Shown piece after piece: positions 52,385 to 60,878 of a stretch of DNA of 64,000 nucleotides. The position numbers were made by a program, and so were the translations under genes. The stretch spans positions 62,001-126,000 of the forward strand of contig JBARUK010000043.1 in the NCBI GenBank assembly GCA_049645705.1. The letters run 5' to 3'. Source of the DNA: JBGNFV01 sp049645705. GTDB lineage: Bacteria; Bacteroidota; Bacteroidia; Cytophagales; Cyclobacteriaceae. Below the pieces are notes generated by a model. The model was not told where the DNA came from, made no database searches, and saw nothing but the letters and a program-made list of their open reading frames with translations. Numbering within the stretch: position 1 is the stretch's first letter; every line of letters starts with the position of its first letter.

Positions 52385-52413
52385 AGTATAACTAATCAGT
52401 ACTGACAGTACGG

Positions 52414-52469
52414 TCCCGGCCGGAGAATTTGCTGAATCTACAGCAGGTTTTCTGGTCGGGATTTTTTTT
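52414..52469 (+). terminator. Intrinsic terminator after the second esterase gene
   Basis: Outer stem TCCCGGCCGGA (52414-52424) / TCTGGTCGGGA (52451-52461) with two wobble pairs, an inner TGCTG/CAGCA stem, followed by eight T. Confidence 0.8.
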
Positions 52470-52957
52470 GTCCGTCATGTAACTGTCTGTCTATTAAAAA
52501 TTAAGAAAAAATCGGCCACTCCGGGAACGAAAATCTACGAACAAAAGGTTTTCTTACACAGCATTTATAAATCGAATTTTATTTCAAAACCCCCGATTAT
52601 TTTTCTTCAAATAAACCGAACATACTTGAGACTTACACAGTATATATAGTGTATGAGTAGACTGGGAGACCAAATTTAAGCGTGCACTTATCACTTTAAA
52701 ATTCAATTTTTAATTCTTATTATTTAACTAAAAAGACCTTCTAATCTCATTTTTTGTCTTTTTCAAAAAAGAAATTGAATTTTAGTAAGTAAAAAAGAAA
52801 AATTTACTGTTAGTGATTTAGCGAATTTTTCTTATATTTATCTTACATTTGTAATAAGGGGGTTACTTTTCGTCTTATGTACGTATTAATTCTTAAAGAA
52901 TTCCCTCAGACCAACCAGTCTTAAAAGGGATTAAGATAATTCAAGGTTCTAAGTTGT
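52470..52957. other. AT-rich intergenic region before the third esterase gene
   Basis: About 490 bases with no gene. It holds a perfect TAnnTTTG element at 52844-52851. The remainder is A/T-rich with poly-A and poly-T runs and no clear structure. Confidence 0.5.
52844..52851 (+). promoter_or_regulatory. Candidate -7 promoter element of the third esterase gene
   Basis: TACATTTG, the same sequence as the -7 element of the act-cox promoter, about 107 bases before the start codon. No TTTG is found at the expected distance upstream. Confidence 0.4.
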
Positions 52958-55900
52958 ATGAAACGATTTTACGCACTTCTATTTTTTATTGCGGTTTCAG
53001 TTAGTTTCGGCACTTCCTACGCTCAAACGTACGAAGTGAATGAGGGTACGGTATCCTACAGGGTATCCGATTCCGAAATAGGTACTGATCTCGTAGTCGG
53101 CACCTACTTCGGTGCGCCTGAAGGAGAAATGACAAATTACAACAGTTCGGAGTATCAGGACTACTATCTGAGAAGATCAGGTGGTCAGCTGACTTTTAAC
53201 TGGTTGATGAACGGACGCCTTCTGTTTCCGCAGAACTATGACCCTACCAAGGAATACCCTATGGTAGTCATGCTGCACGGAGCAGGTGAGTCCGGCGTAT
53301 CCTGGCCTGGCCGCCGGGAGTATGCTACCGACAACCCCCGGTACCTTAATAACGATCACAACCTTTATCATGGTGGAAGACAGCATCTGAATGCTAACAA
53401 GCGTAATCCTTCGCAGAGCAATTCATTTGACGGATTTGTCTTTTTCCCTCAAAACAGAAACGGATGGGGTGGATTCAACAACGATGCTCATGCCATTACC
53501 TTCATAGAAGAACTTATTAATAAGTTTGCTATAGACCGTCTGCGTATCTACGTACACGGTCTATCCGATGGTGGTCAGGGTGTATGGAGAGTAATTCAGC
53601 GCAGACCTGATCTGTTTGCTGCAGTTCTTCCTATGTCCGGAGAGGTTATATCCTCTTATAGCCAGCAGGACTACCTTAATACACTTCATATCCCGATCTG
53701 GCAATTTCAGGGCGGTACCGACCCCGACCCCCGCGAAGCAACTACGCGCCAGAGGCTAGAGCCTTATTACAAACTGGGCGGAACACCTAACCTTAAGGTA
53801 TACCCTGAACTGGGTCACGGTGTATGGAACACAGCTTATAACGAGTCTGACTTCTTCCCCTTTATGAAGCGCCACTCTAAGCTGAGCATCCACCCTTTCT
53901 ATGGCAAAACTCAGTTTTGTGAAGCTGACAACTGGAGCACTACCATCGGTATCTCTCCCGGTTTCGATGAGTACCAGTGGAGCCGTAATAATCAGACTAT
54001 TGCAAGCTCAAACGTAAATAACCTTTCTATAGACCAATACGGTGACTACCGTGTGCGGATAAGAATAGATGGTGCCTGGACTGAGTGGTCTGACCCTCTT
54101 CCTATTACTATTAAGCCCCTGACGGAGCATGCTGACGTTGTCGCCAGTGGTACTACTGTACTTCCCGGCCTTGACGGAAGCACTTCGGTAACGCTAAGCA
54201 CGGCTGATAGCTACATGACTTATGACTGGCGGATACAGAATGGTGGTTCTACCAGTAACTCCAGCTCATCTTCCATTACTGTTTCAGAAAACCGTAAGGT
54301 TTCATTAAGTGTAACTGAAGAGGGTGGCTGCAGAAGTAACTATGGCCTTCCTGTTTATATAGTGAAAAATGGTCCTGTAGACCTGGACGCTCCATCAAAC
54401 CTGATGGTTACTGCGCGCAACGAAACGGCAATCAACGTATTCTGGGAAGATAATGCTTCGTCCGAGACAGGTTATGAAGTATGGAGAAGTACATCTGCAT
54501 CTGGCCCCTGGACATTTATAAAACTAACAGACGCGAATGCTACTGCATATGTAGACCGCAGCCTTACTCCCGGACAGACATACTTCTACGAGATCAGAGG
54601 TATATATGAGCAGGGATCTTCCCCCTACACCGGACCGGAAAGTGCCTCTCCTATTACTGATGCCAGTGCGCCTACTGCGCCTACGGATCTGGACATAGTA
54701 ATGACCGATGTCGATAGAATATCTATCAAGTGGGAAGCTTCTACAGATAATGTAGGGGTACAGCAATACCGCATTTACCGTGATGGTGTACAGGTAGGTA
54801 CTACTACCGACCAGACCTTTACTATGACTGGCCTGCCGGAAGAAACATACTACAGCTTCTATGTAGTAGCTGAAGACGGTGCCGGCAACCTTTCTGCGCC
54901 AAGTAACTATGTGGAAGGCGCCACGATCCTGGTAGGACTTAACTACATTCTGTATGCCGGTGGTACCTGGGATGTAATTGCCGAATTCCAGGACTGGCCC
55001 GCACTTGACCGTGGTATTGTCAATAACTTTGACCTGAACGTACGGAAGAAAGCATGGGATCAGGATGATTATTTTGCCTTTAAATTCTCCGGCTACGTTT
55101 ACATAGAAGAAGCCGCCAACTATACGTTCCGTACCAAATCCGATGATGGCTCTAACGTGCTTATCAACGGAGTTAAGGTCCAGGACAATGACGGACTGCA
55201 TGGTGCCGGACAGTGGGTGGCAGGCGATGAGATACCTCTCGCTGTCGGTCCTCAGGCTATAGAGGTAAACTACTTCGAAAGAACAGGCGGACAGCGCCTG
55301 GACGTACAGTGGAGAAAGAACAACGGCTCATGGACAGATGTCCCCGATGCTGTACTGAGAAGTGCCAACTACATACAGCCCGGAGCTCCTCCGATGCCAG
55401 AGGGTGTACAGGCTTCTACTGCTTCTTCCACCGAAATAAACCTGAGCTGGAACGGTCCTGCTCCTAAAGTAGTGGTCCTGGGATCATCTACTGCAGAGGG
55501 TGTGGGCGCTACTTCAGGCAATAGCTGGGTAGAAAAGCTGGATGATTACTACAAGAATACTTTCTCGTCGTATCAGATGACTAACCTGGCACTGGGAGGA
55601 CTTACCTCTTATGAGCTGATGCCTAATGGTAATAGCGTAAGCGGCAGACCAAGCCCCAATACGCAAAGAAACATCACGCAGGCTCTGAGCCTTAACCCGG
55701 ACTTTATTATAGTAAACCTGCCAAGCAATGATGTACAGCAGGGATACACTAATACCGAAACGATGAACAACCTCATCGCCATTAAGCAAACTGCTGCTAA
55801 TGCCGGGGTAGATGTCTTCTTTACTACTACCCAGCCAAGGGACGTGGATGAGACCAAGCGTAACCAACTGGCAGAACAGGCAGGACTGATGAAGGCGACT

Positions 55901-57148
55901 TTCGGACCCTTCAGCATTAATATCTTTAACCTGCTGGCAGATAGTAATAACCGGATCAGACCGGCATACGCCGCCGGAGACGGAGTTCACCTGAACAATG
56001 CCGGTCATGCTGTGATATATGATGAGGTTAAGGCCAAAACAGACCCTTACTCAGGTGCTACTGCCGGATACCAGGTATTCCGCTCGAATACTTCCGGTGG
56101 AACGTATGCCAGTATCGGTACTACAGGTGTGGATGTGCTTAGCTACAAAGATAGTGATCTTACCCCAGGTACTATGTATTACTACAAGATCAAGTCAGTG
56201 TCTACCAACGGCGACTCTGAGTTCAGTGCTATGGCCAGCGCCGCCACACAGGGCGATAACCAGGCACCGACTGTTCCACAGGCTCTTGAGTTGCTGTCTA
56301 AAGGCTTCTCAACCATAGGTTTCCGCTGGAATGCTTCTTCGGATAACCTTGAGGTGAAAGATTATATCATAAACTACACTACTGACGGTTCTACTAATGG
56401 CAAAACCGGTACTAACGAACGCACGCAGGAAACAGGATCTGCTGTAACCACCCAGACTACATTTATTTTGGAAGACCTGAGCCCTGAGACAACTTATACT
56501 ATCACGGTACAGGCACGTGATGCAGCGGGTAATATCTCGGCTAACTCCACACCGCTTGTAGTGATAACTAACCTGGCTCCTCCGCCACTACCCGTAGAGT
56601 TTATGAGCTTTACGGCTACACTGAAAGCCAACAAAGTAGAACTGAAATGGCAGACAGCTACTGAAAAGGACAATGACTTCTTCTCAGTAGAGCGCAGCAC
56701 GGACCTTGAAAACTTCACCATAATAGGTACAGTAGACGGGGCCGGAGATAGTGACGAAATATTGAGCTATAACTTTACTGACCGTCTTGCTCCGCAGGGT
56801 AATGTATATTACCGTATCAAGCAGACTGACTTTAATGGTGACTTTGACTACTCAGAAGTAGTGCTGGTACAGAATAACCAGCTTACTGAAACGCTTTCTG
56901 TAAACATCTTCCCTAACCCCGCTGAAAACGGACGTATATTCCTTACGGCCAGCACAGCTAACCAGGGTAGCGATATATCAGTAGAGATGCTGGATGTTCG
57001 TGGTGCAAGATTGTATCAGAGAGTGTTCAATCCTTCTGATCTGGTCAAAAGAAACATTGCCCCTGATGTTGACCTGAGACCTGGCCTTTACATCTTCAAT
57101 GTAAGGCAGGGTGACACAGTGGTGCAGAAGAAGCTGATTATTCAGTAA
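52958..57148 (+). CDS. Multidomain secreted esterase with FN3, PA14 and nested SGNH domains, T9SS type A signal
   Basis: 1396 aa protein. Signal peptide 1-22 (SYAQ). Residues 60-310: alpha/beta hydrolase with MLHGAGE, nucleophile Ser203 in HGLSDGG, Asp255 region and His287 in GHGVW. Residues 315-470: Ig-like region. FN3 domains at about 475-565 and 572-655; PA14-like at 660-800 (FRTKSDDGSNVLINGVKV). At 812-832 an FN3 starts, is interrupted by an SGNH hydrolase (837-1028; GSSTAEGVG with Ser843, Gly880, LPSNDV with Asn924, DGVHLNNAGH with Asp1008/His1011), then resumes (1034-1098). A further FN3 (1103-1205) precedes a type A T9SS signal (about 1313-1396; FPNPAENG, LRPGLYIFNV, KKLIIQ). Two different esterases in one protein suggest attack on a decorated polysaccharide. 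Confidence 0.88.
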   Translation: MKRFYALLFFIAVSVSFGTSYAQTYEVNEGTVSYRVSDSEIGTDLVVGTYFGAPEGEMTNYNSSEYQDYYLRRSGGQLTFNWLMNGRLLFPQNYDPTKEYPMVVMLHGAGESGVSWPGRREYATDNPRYLNNDHNLYHGGRQHLNANKRNPSQSNSFDGFVFFPQNRNGWGGFNNDAHAITFIEELINKFAIDRLRIYVHGLSDGGQGVWRVIQRRPDLFAAVLPMSGEVISSYSQQDYLNTLHIPIWQFQGGTDPDPREATTRQRLEPYYKLGGTPNLKVYPELGHGVWNTAYNESDFFPFMKRHSKLSIHPFYGKTQFCEADNWSTTIGISPGFDEYQWSRNNQTIASSNVNNLSIDQYGDYRVRIRIDGAWTEWSDPLPITIKPLTEHADVVASGTTVLPGLDGSTSVTLSTADSYMTYDWRIQNGGSTSNSSSSSITVSENRKVSLSVTEEGGCRSNYGLPVYIVKNGPVDLDAPSNLMVTARNETAINVFWEDNASSETGYEVWRSTSASGPWTFIKLTDANATAYVDRSLTPGQTYFYEIRGIYEQGSSPYTGPESASPITDASAPTAPTDLDIVMTDVDRISIKWEASTDNVGVQQYRIYRDGVQVGTTTDQTFTMTGLPEETYYSFYVVAEDGAGNLSAPSNYVEGATILVGLNYILYAGGTWDVIAEFQDWPALDRGIVNNFDLNVRKKAWDQDDYFAFKFSGYVYIEEAANYTFRTKSDDGSNVLINGVKVQDNDGLHGAGQWVAGDEIPLAVGPQAIEVNYFERTGGQRLDVQWRKNNGSWTDVPDAVLRSANYIQPGAPPMPEGVQASTASSTEINLSWNGPAPKVVVLGSSTAEGVGATSGNSWVEKLDDYYKNTFSSYQMTNLALGGLTSYELMPNGNSVSGRPSPNTQRNITQALSLNPDFIIVNLPSNDVQQGYTNTETMNNLIAIKQTAANAGVDVFFTTTQPRDVDETKRNQLAEQAGLMKATFGPFSINIFNLLADSNNRIRPAYAAGDGVHLNNAGHAVIYDEVKAKTDPYSGATAGYQVFRSNTSGGTYASIGTTGVDVLSYKDSDLTPGTMYYYKIKSVSTNGDSEFSAMASAATQGDNQAPTVPQALELLSKGFSTIGFRWNASSDNLEVKDYIINYTTDGSTNGKTGTNERTQETGSAVTTQTTFILEDLSPETTYTITVQARDAAGNISANSTPLVVITNLAPPPLPVEFMSFTATLKANKVELKWQTATEKDNDFFSVERSTDLENFTIIGTVDGAGDSDEILSYNFTDRLAPQGNVYYRIKQTDFNGDFDYSEVVLVQNNQLTETLSVNIFPNPAENGRIFLTASTANQGSDISVEMLDVRGARLYQRVFNPSDLVKRNIAPDVDLRPGLYIFNVRQGDTVVQKKLIIQ

Positions 57149-57169
57149 ACAGATTAGAACCCTGAATTT

Positions 57170-57201
57170 AAGTACCCGGAGCATTCCGGGTACTTTTTTT
57201 A
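57170..57201 (+). terminator. Intrinsic terminator after the third esterase gene
   Basis: Perfect stem AGTACCCGGA (57171-57180) / TCCGGGTACT (57185-57194) with GCAT loop and an extra A-T pair, followed by T6. Confidence 0.9.
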
Positions 57202-57258
57202 TGCCCTGATAATCAGAATAATACCTCCTTCCATAAGTAAACTAAATAGGTATTTAGT

Positions 57259-57266
57259 TATATTTG
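57259..57266 (+). promoter_or_regulatory. Candidate -7 promoter element of the GMC oxidoreductase gene
   Basis: TATATTTG is a perfect TAnnTTTG match 19 bases before the start codon and follows the terminator. The -33 element is not evident. Confidence 0.4.
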
Positions 57267-57285
57267 AAGGTGTTATGGATCTTCT

Positions 57286-58743
57286 ATGAAATCGCACTAT
57301 GATGTCATCGTTGTAGGAACAGGATTTGCCTCTTCCTTTTTTCTGTGGAAATACCTGCAGACTGCACCTGCCGGAGCCTCGGTGCTGGTACTGGAGAGAG
57401 GTGTGTTCAGACCACATGCCGAACGTGTAACTGCCAGAAGAAACGACAATACGATAAGCGGTATAAACTGGAAGGAGTCCCAGGAAGCCTACACAAATGA
57501 GACCCCGGAAAAGCACTGGGTCTTCAACCCCAACTTTGGTGGTGGCTCTAACTGCTGGACGGGGTGCACACCCCGCTTTATGCCCAATGACTTCCGCCTG
57601 CAGTCTGCTTATGGTGTAGGAACGGACTGGCCCTTCGGATACGACGAGCTGTCTGCTTATTACGCTGAGGCGGAGCAACTCATGAATATAGCAGGACCGG
57701 ACGGCACCCCCTTTCCAAAAGACAGCCCCTACCCTCTCCCAGCCCATGCACTATCTGCTGCAGACCGGGTACTGCAGCAGGCATACGGTACCGACTATAT
57801 CTCACAACCTACGGCCAGGGCAAGCCAGGCTACTAAAACACGTGGTGGGTGCTGCAGCAGTGCTGTATGCAGCCTGTGCCCGGTAAATGCCAAGTTCACT
57901 ATCGAAAACGGCTTCAGTGATCTGTACAAGGACGACAGGATCGAGATAGTCTATGAGGCACAGGCCTATGCTCTGCATACCAACGGCAGCGTAGCTAAGA
58001 GCGTAATGTTCAGGCAGGGTAATGAGGACAAGGAGATAATGGCCGAAACGATCGTGCTGGGAGCCAATGCGCTGTTTAATGCGCACATACTGCTGAACTC
58101 CGGAGACACGCTTTACCACACGGGCAGAGGCCTGTCCGAGCAGGTGGGTATGTACATGATGGTATACCTGGACGGCCTGCAGAATGTAGGCGGAGGCAGT
58201 ATCATACCGGCAAACGGGTACATGCTGTACGACGGCGAGCACCGTAAAAATGAGGCGGCTATCCTGATAGAGAGTCACAATACACCTTATATACGTAGCA
58301 AACCGGGCAAGTGGCGACAGATAGCACGGTTTAAGTTCGTGATGGAAGACCTGCCTCAGGACGGTAACCGCGTATTGGCCACAGACGACCCGCTGGTGCC
58401 TAAGACCGTGTTTCTGGAACACAGTGAGTACGTGAGCCGGACGGTGCCTACGCTCAGAGAAAAGGCAGAGAGGGTATTTGCCCCACTGCCGGTAGAGCGC
58501 ATAGACCTGGACGGCTACCTGCAGAAGTCGGAGTACCACATCTGCAGCACCCACAGGATGTCTGCCAGCCCTGAAAACGGTGTTACCGACCCGGAACTAA
58601 GACATCACAGATATCGTAATGTATTCGTCCTGGGTAGCGGGGCCTTTCCGACCATGAGCCCGGCAAACCCTACGCTGACACTTGCAGCGCTATCATTACG
58701 CGCAGCAGAAAGATCTTTTGGTAAAAAAACTATTCGGACGTGA
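57286..58743 (+). CDS. GMC-family FAD oxidoreductase
   Basis: 485 aa flavoprotein. FAD-binding VVGTGFASSFF near residue 8 (Rossmann), the acid strand VLVLERG, the GMC signature region FGGGSNCWTGCTPRF, and the C-terminal FAD segment GSGAFPTMSPANPTLTLAALSLRAAE; the active-site His lies in CSTHRMSA. It has a Cys-rich stretch CCSSAVCSLCPVN in the middle that could bind an Fe-S cluster or zinc, as in gluconate/sorbitol dehydrogenase-like members. It probably oxidises an alcohol or sugar. There is no own signal peptide; its partner gene, overlapping by four bases, has a Tat-type start. Confidence 0.85.
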   Translation: MKSHYDVIVVGTGFASSFFLWKYLQTAPAGASVLVLERGVFRPHAERVTARRNDNTISGINWKESQEAYTNETPEKHWVFNPNFGGGSNCWTGCTPRFMPNDFRLQSAYGVGTDWPFGYDELSAYYAEAEQLMNIAGPDGTPFPKDSPYPLPAHALSAADRVLQQAYGTDYISQPTARASQATKTRGGCCSSAVCSLCPVNAKFTIENGFSDLYKDDRIEIVYEAQAYALHTNGSVAKSVMFRQGNEDKEIMAETIVLGANALFNAHILLNSGDTLYHTGRGLSEQVGMYMMVYLDGLQNVGGGSIIPANGYMLYDGEHRKNEAAILIESHNTPYIRSKPGKWRQIARFKFVMEDLPQDGNRVLATDDPLVPKTVFLEHSEYVSRTVPTLREKAERVFAPLPVERIDLDGYLQKSEYHICSTHRMSASPENGVTDPELRHHRYRNVFVLGSGAFPTMSPANPTLTLAALSLRAAERSFGKKTIRT

Positions 58744-59216
58744 AAAGGAGGAAGTTTCTGGGACTGATCGGCGCAGCGGGAGCAGGCTCCCTGCTTATCG
58801 GGTATGCCATAGCTCCTTCTTTTGAAAAAACGCTGGAACAGATAGTTCGCGAAAGTGTAGATGGCCTGCAACTGGAAGCAGGAGCTATAAAGAAGTTTCT
58901 GGCAGAAGCAGAAAGTGAAGGCCTGCTGGAACAGTATGATCTGTCCAAGCAGGAATTTATCCGGGCGCATCATTTGCTTGAAAATGGATTTTTCGATCTG
59001 CCCTACAAGCACAAATATTTGCAAATGCGTGACGATCTGGCAGGTAAGTTCCTATTATCCACGGATTTCTTTATAAATAAGATGGATACTTCAAGAAAAA
59101 TAGCTTATATAGGATTATACGATCCTTATACGAGGCCTTGCAGTAATCCTTTTTCTTCGGTATACTATAACGAACCTGAAAAACATGGTATTAACAATGG
59201 AAAGCTCCAGCGCTGA
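58740..59216 (+). CDS. Small Tat-signal protein, likely partner of the GMC oxidoreductase
   Basis: 158 aa protein starting with GTG, overlapping the GMC stop (GTGA). The N-terminus MKRRKFLGLIGAAGAGSLLIG is a twin-arginine-like signal; the rest is helical and charged, with no clear cofactor motif. Layout and size resemble the small subunit 3 that escorts gluconate 2-dehydrogenase-type flavoproteins through the Tat system. I infer this role from position and signal; I do not recognise the mature domain. Confidence 0.7.
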   Translation: MKRRKFLGLIGAAGAGSLLIGYAIAPSFEKTLEQIVRESVDGLQLEAGAIKKFLAEAESEGLLEQYDLSKQEFIRAHHLLENGFFDLPYKHKYLQMRDDLAGKFLLSTDFFINKMDTSRKIAYIGLYDPYTRPCSNPFSSVYYNEPEKHGINNGKLQR

Positions 59217-60288
59217 TACTAAGCGCCCGGATATCAAAAAAGCAGAGCACCTGCAGTATATCCATTACCTGAGAGGGTTAGCCATACTACTCATCGCAGG
59301 CTTTCACTGCCGCACCAGTTTTGAGTGGAGCAGTGAAATAGAGCAGCGTATGTGGTACGCGCTACTGACCAGCAGTACCATCATCTTCGTGTTTATCGGT
59401 GGCCTTCTTTTTCAGCATCTCAACCACCGCCGTTTTAATTATCAGAAATACCTGGGCAAGAAGCTCAAATTCGTTATACTACCCTATATCCTCATGTCTA
59501 TACCTGCGCTGATAAACCAGGTATACTTCGATGACTTCAAGCCCTGGCTACCTGCCTGGATGGAGGGCAGCAGCGATTTTAGCATGGTGCTGTACATGAT
59601 CGTTACAGGTAAGCACCTGGGGCCTTTCTGGTTCATCCCCATGGTATCCATGCTGTACATAGTGGCTCCTGTATTGCTGTGGCTGGATAAGCAGCCCTGG
59701 TTCTATAAGCTGGTCTTCCCGCTACTATTCATCGGCGGATTGTTCCTGTATGACTTTGGCTATGAAGCCAGTACCCTGCAGTCATTTATCTACTACGTGC
59801 CGGTGTACATCATGGGCATGGGCGTGAGCCGGTACCGCGAGGATATTCTGGCGCTGGATATGAAACTGGTCGTTCCGGTAGCTATAGTATACCTGGCTAT
59901 TACATTACTGCAGGTAGCAGATATAGTGGCCATAGGCAAAAACTACGGCTTCAATACGGAACTTCCGGAAAATGCCAGCCTGGTAAACCTGGGCAAGCTT
60001 AAGGTATCGCTGGTATGTCTGGCCTTACTGATCGGGTTCTATAAGATCCGTAAGATGAATATCCCCCTGCTGGGCTTTATGGCGGACTACAGCTTCGGGG
60101 TGTACTTTATCCACCTTTACATTATACGTGCTACTGAAGCCGTATTCGGAAAGGCAAACCTGTCCTTTCCTTTCAATACGGTATCGTTTGTCTTCTGGCT
60201 GGCGCTGATCACGTCTATATGCGTGGCAGGCATTTACGTAATAAAAAAAATAACCGGCCGTAAAAGCCGGTATTTTATCGGAAGCTAG
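59185..60288 (+). CDS. Acyltransferase family 3 membrane protein
   Basis: 367 aa protein with about ten membrane segments. It starts YIHYLRGLAILLIAGFH (the AT3 R-G-x10-H motif), with KKLKFVILPYILMS and GPFWFIPMV typical of the family. AT3 proteins acylate surface polysaccharides or other exported molecules. Because the window also encodes a polysaccharide cluster and secreted esterases, acetylation of that polymer is a reasonable guess. The start overlaps the previous gene by 32 bases; a second ATG at 59197 is also possible. Its 3' end carries the terminator of the convergent gpx gene. Confidence 0.87.
   Translation: MVLTMESSSADTKRPDIKKAEHLQYIHYLRGLAILLIAGFHCRTSFEWSSEIEQRMWYALLTSSTIIFVFIGGLLFQHLNHRRFNYQKYLGKKLKFVILPYILMSIPALINQVYFDDFKPWLPAWMEGSSDFSMVLYMIVTGKHLGPFWFIPMVSMLYIVAPVLLWLDKQPWFYKLVFPLLFIGGLFLYDFGYEASTLQSFIYYVPVYIMGMGVSRYREDILALDMKLVVPVAIVYLAITLLQVADIVAIGKNYGFNTELPENASLVNLGKLKVSLVCLALLIGFYKIRKMNIPLLGFMADYSFGVYFIHLYIIRATEAVFGKANLSFPFNTVSFVFWLALITSICVAGIYVIKKITGRKSRYFIGS
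60243..60271 (-). terminator. Terminator of gpx inside the acyltransferase coding end
   Basis: Stem ACCGGC (60253-60258) / GCCGGT (60266-60271), seven-base loop; on the minus strand it is followed by T-A-T8. It overlaps the last codons of the acyltransferase gene. Confidence 0.6.
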
Positions 60289-60297
60289 CCGCCTGGC

Positions 60298-60873
60298 CTA
60301 TTTCTCAACTTCGTTGAGAATAGACTCATCGAACGGGTTTACGCCCGGTCCGTAAAATTTGATAAGCTTGCCGTCTTCATCTACCAGGTACTTGCAGAAG
60401 TTCCATGAAGGCGCCTGCTCATTCCATCCGTTGCGGTTCTTTTCCGTAAGCCACTTGTACAGCGGTTGCGGGTCGTCTCCTACCACGTCGGCTTTGGCAA
60501 ACATAGGAAACTCCACCCCGTAGTTTTTCTGGCAGAAGGAGGCTATCTGCTCATCTGTGCCGGGCTCCTGTCCTCCAAAGTTGTTGGCAGGAAAGCCCAG
60601 TACCACTATCTCGTCGCTGTAGTTTTCGTAAAACGTCTGCAGGTCTTCGTACTGGGGTGTATAGCCACATTCGGAGGCCGTATTGACGATAAGCATCATC
60701 TTGCCCTTGTAAGACGACAGGTCAGTTTGCTTGCCGTCTAGTGTCGTGAGGGGTATTTCGTATATTGATTCCATATTCTCAAGTTCAACCCCCGCAGGGG
60801 CACTAAGGTTTTTATCTGTGCCTAAGCAGGCTCCCAGATAAGCTAACAATAAAATACACAGCCTGGACACCAT
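60298..60873 (-). CDS. Glutathione peroxidase family protein, lipoprotein form
   Basis: 191 aa peroxidase. N-terminal lipoprotein signal with lipobox LGAC (Cys16) puts it in the periplasm or envelope. The catalytic Cys69 lies in NTASECGYT, with Gln in FPANNFGGQEPG and the Trp/Asn in WNF, completing the tetrad. Cys, not selenocysteine, is encoded. Many bacterial members use thioredoxin rather than glutathione to reduce lipid or hydrogen peroxides. The ATG at 60873 is six bases after the argS stop, so it follows argS in the transcript. Confidence 0.93.
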   Translation of the reverse strand: MVSRLCILLLAYLGACLGTDKNLSAPAGVELENMESIYEIPLTTLDGKQTDLSSYKGKMMLIVNTASECGYTPQYEDLQTFYENYSDEIVVLGFPANNFGGQEPGTDEQIASFCQKNYGVEFPMFAKADVVGDDPQPLYKWLTEKNRNGWNEQAPSWNFCKYLVDEDGKLIKFYGPGVNPFDESILNEVEK

Positions 60874-60878
60874 GCCGC

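Noticed and set aside
60466..60741. Selenocysteine possibility for the glutathione peroxidase
   Set aside because: The active-site codon encodes Cys (Cys69) and no in-frame TGA or SECIS-like element was noticed.
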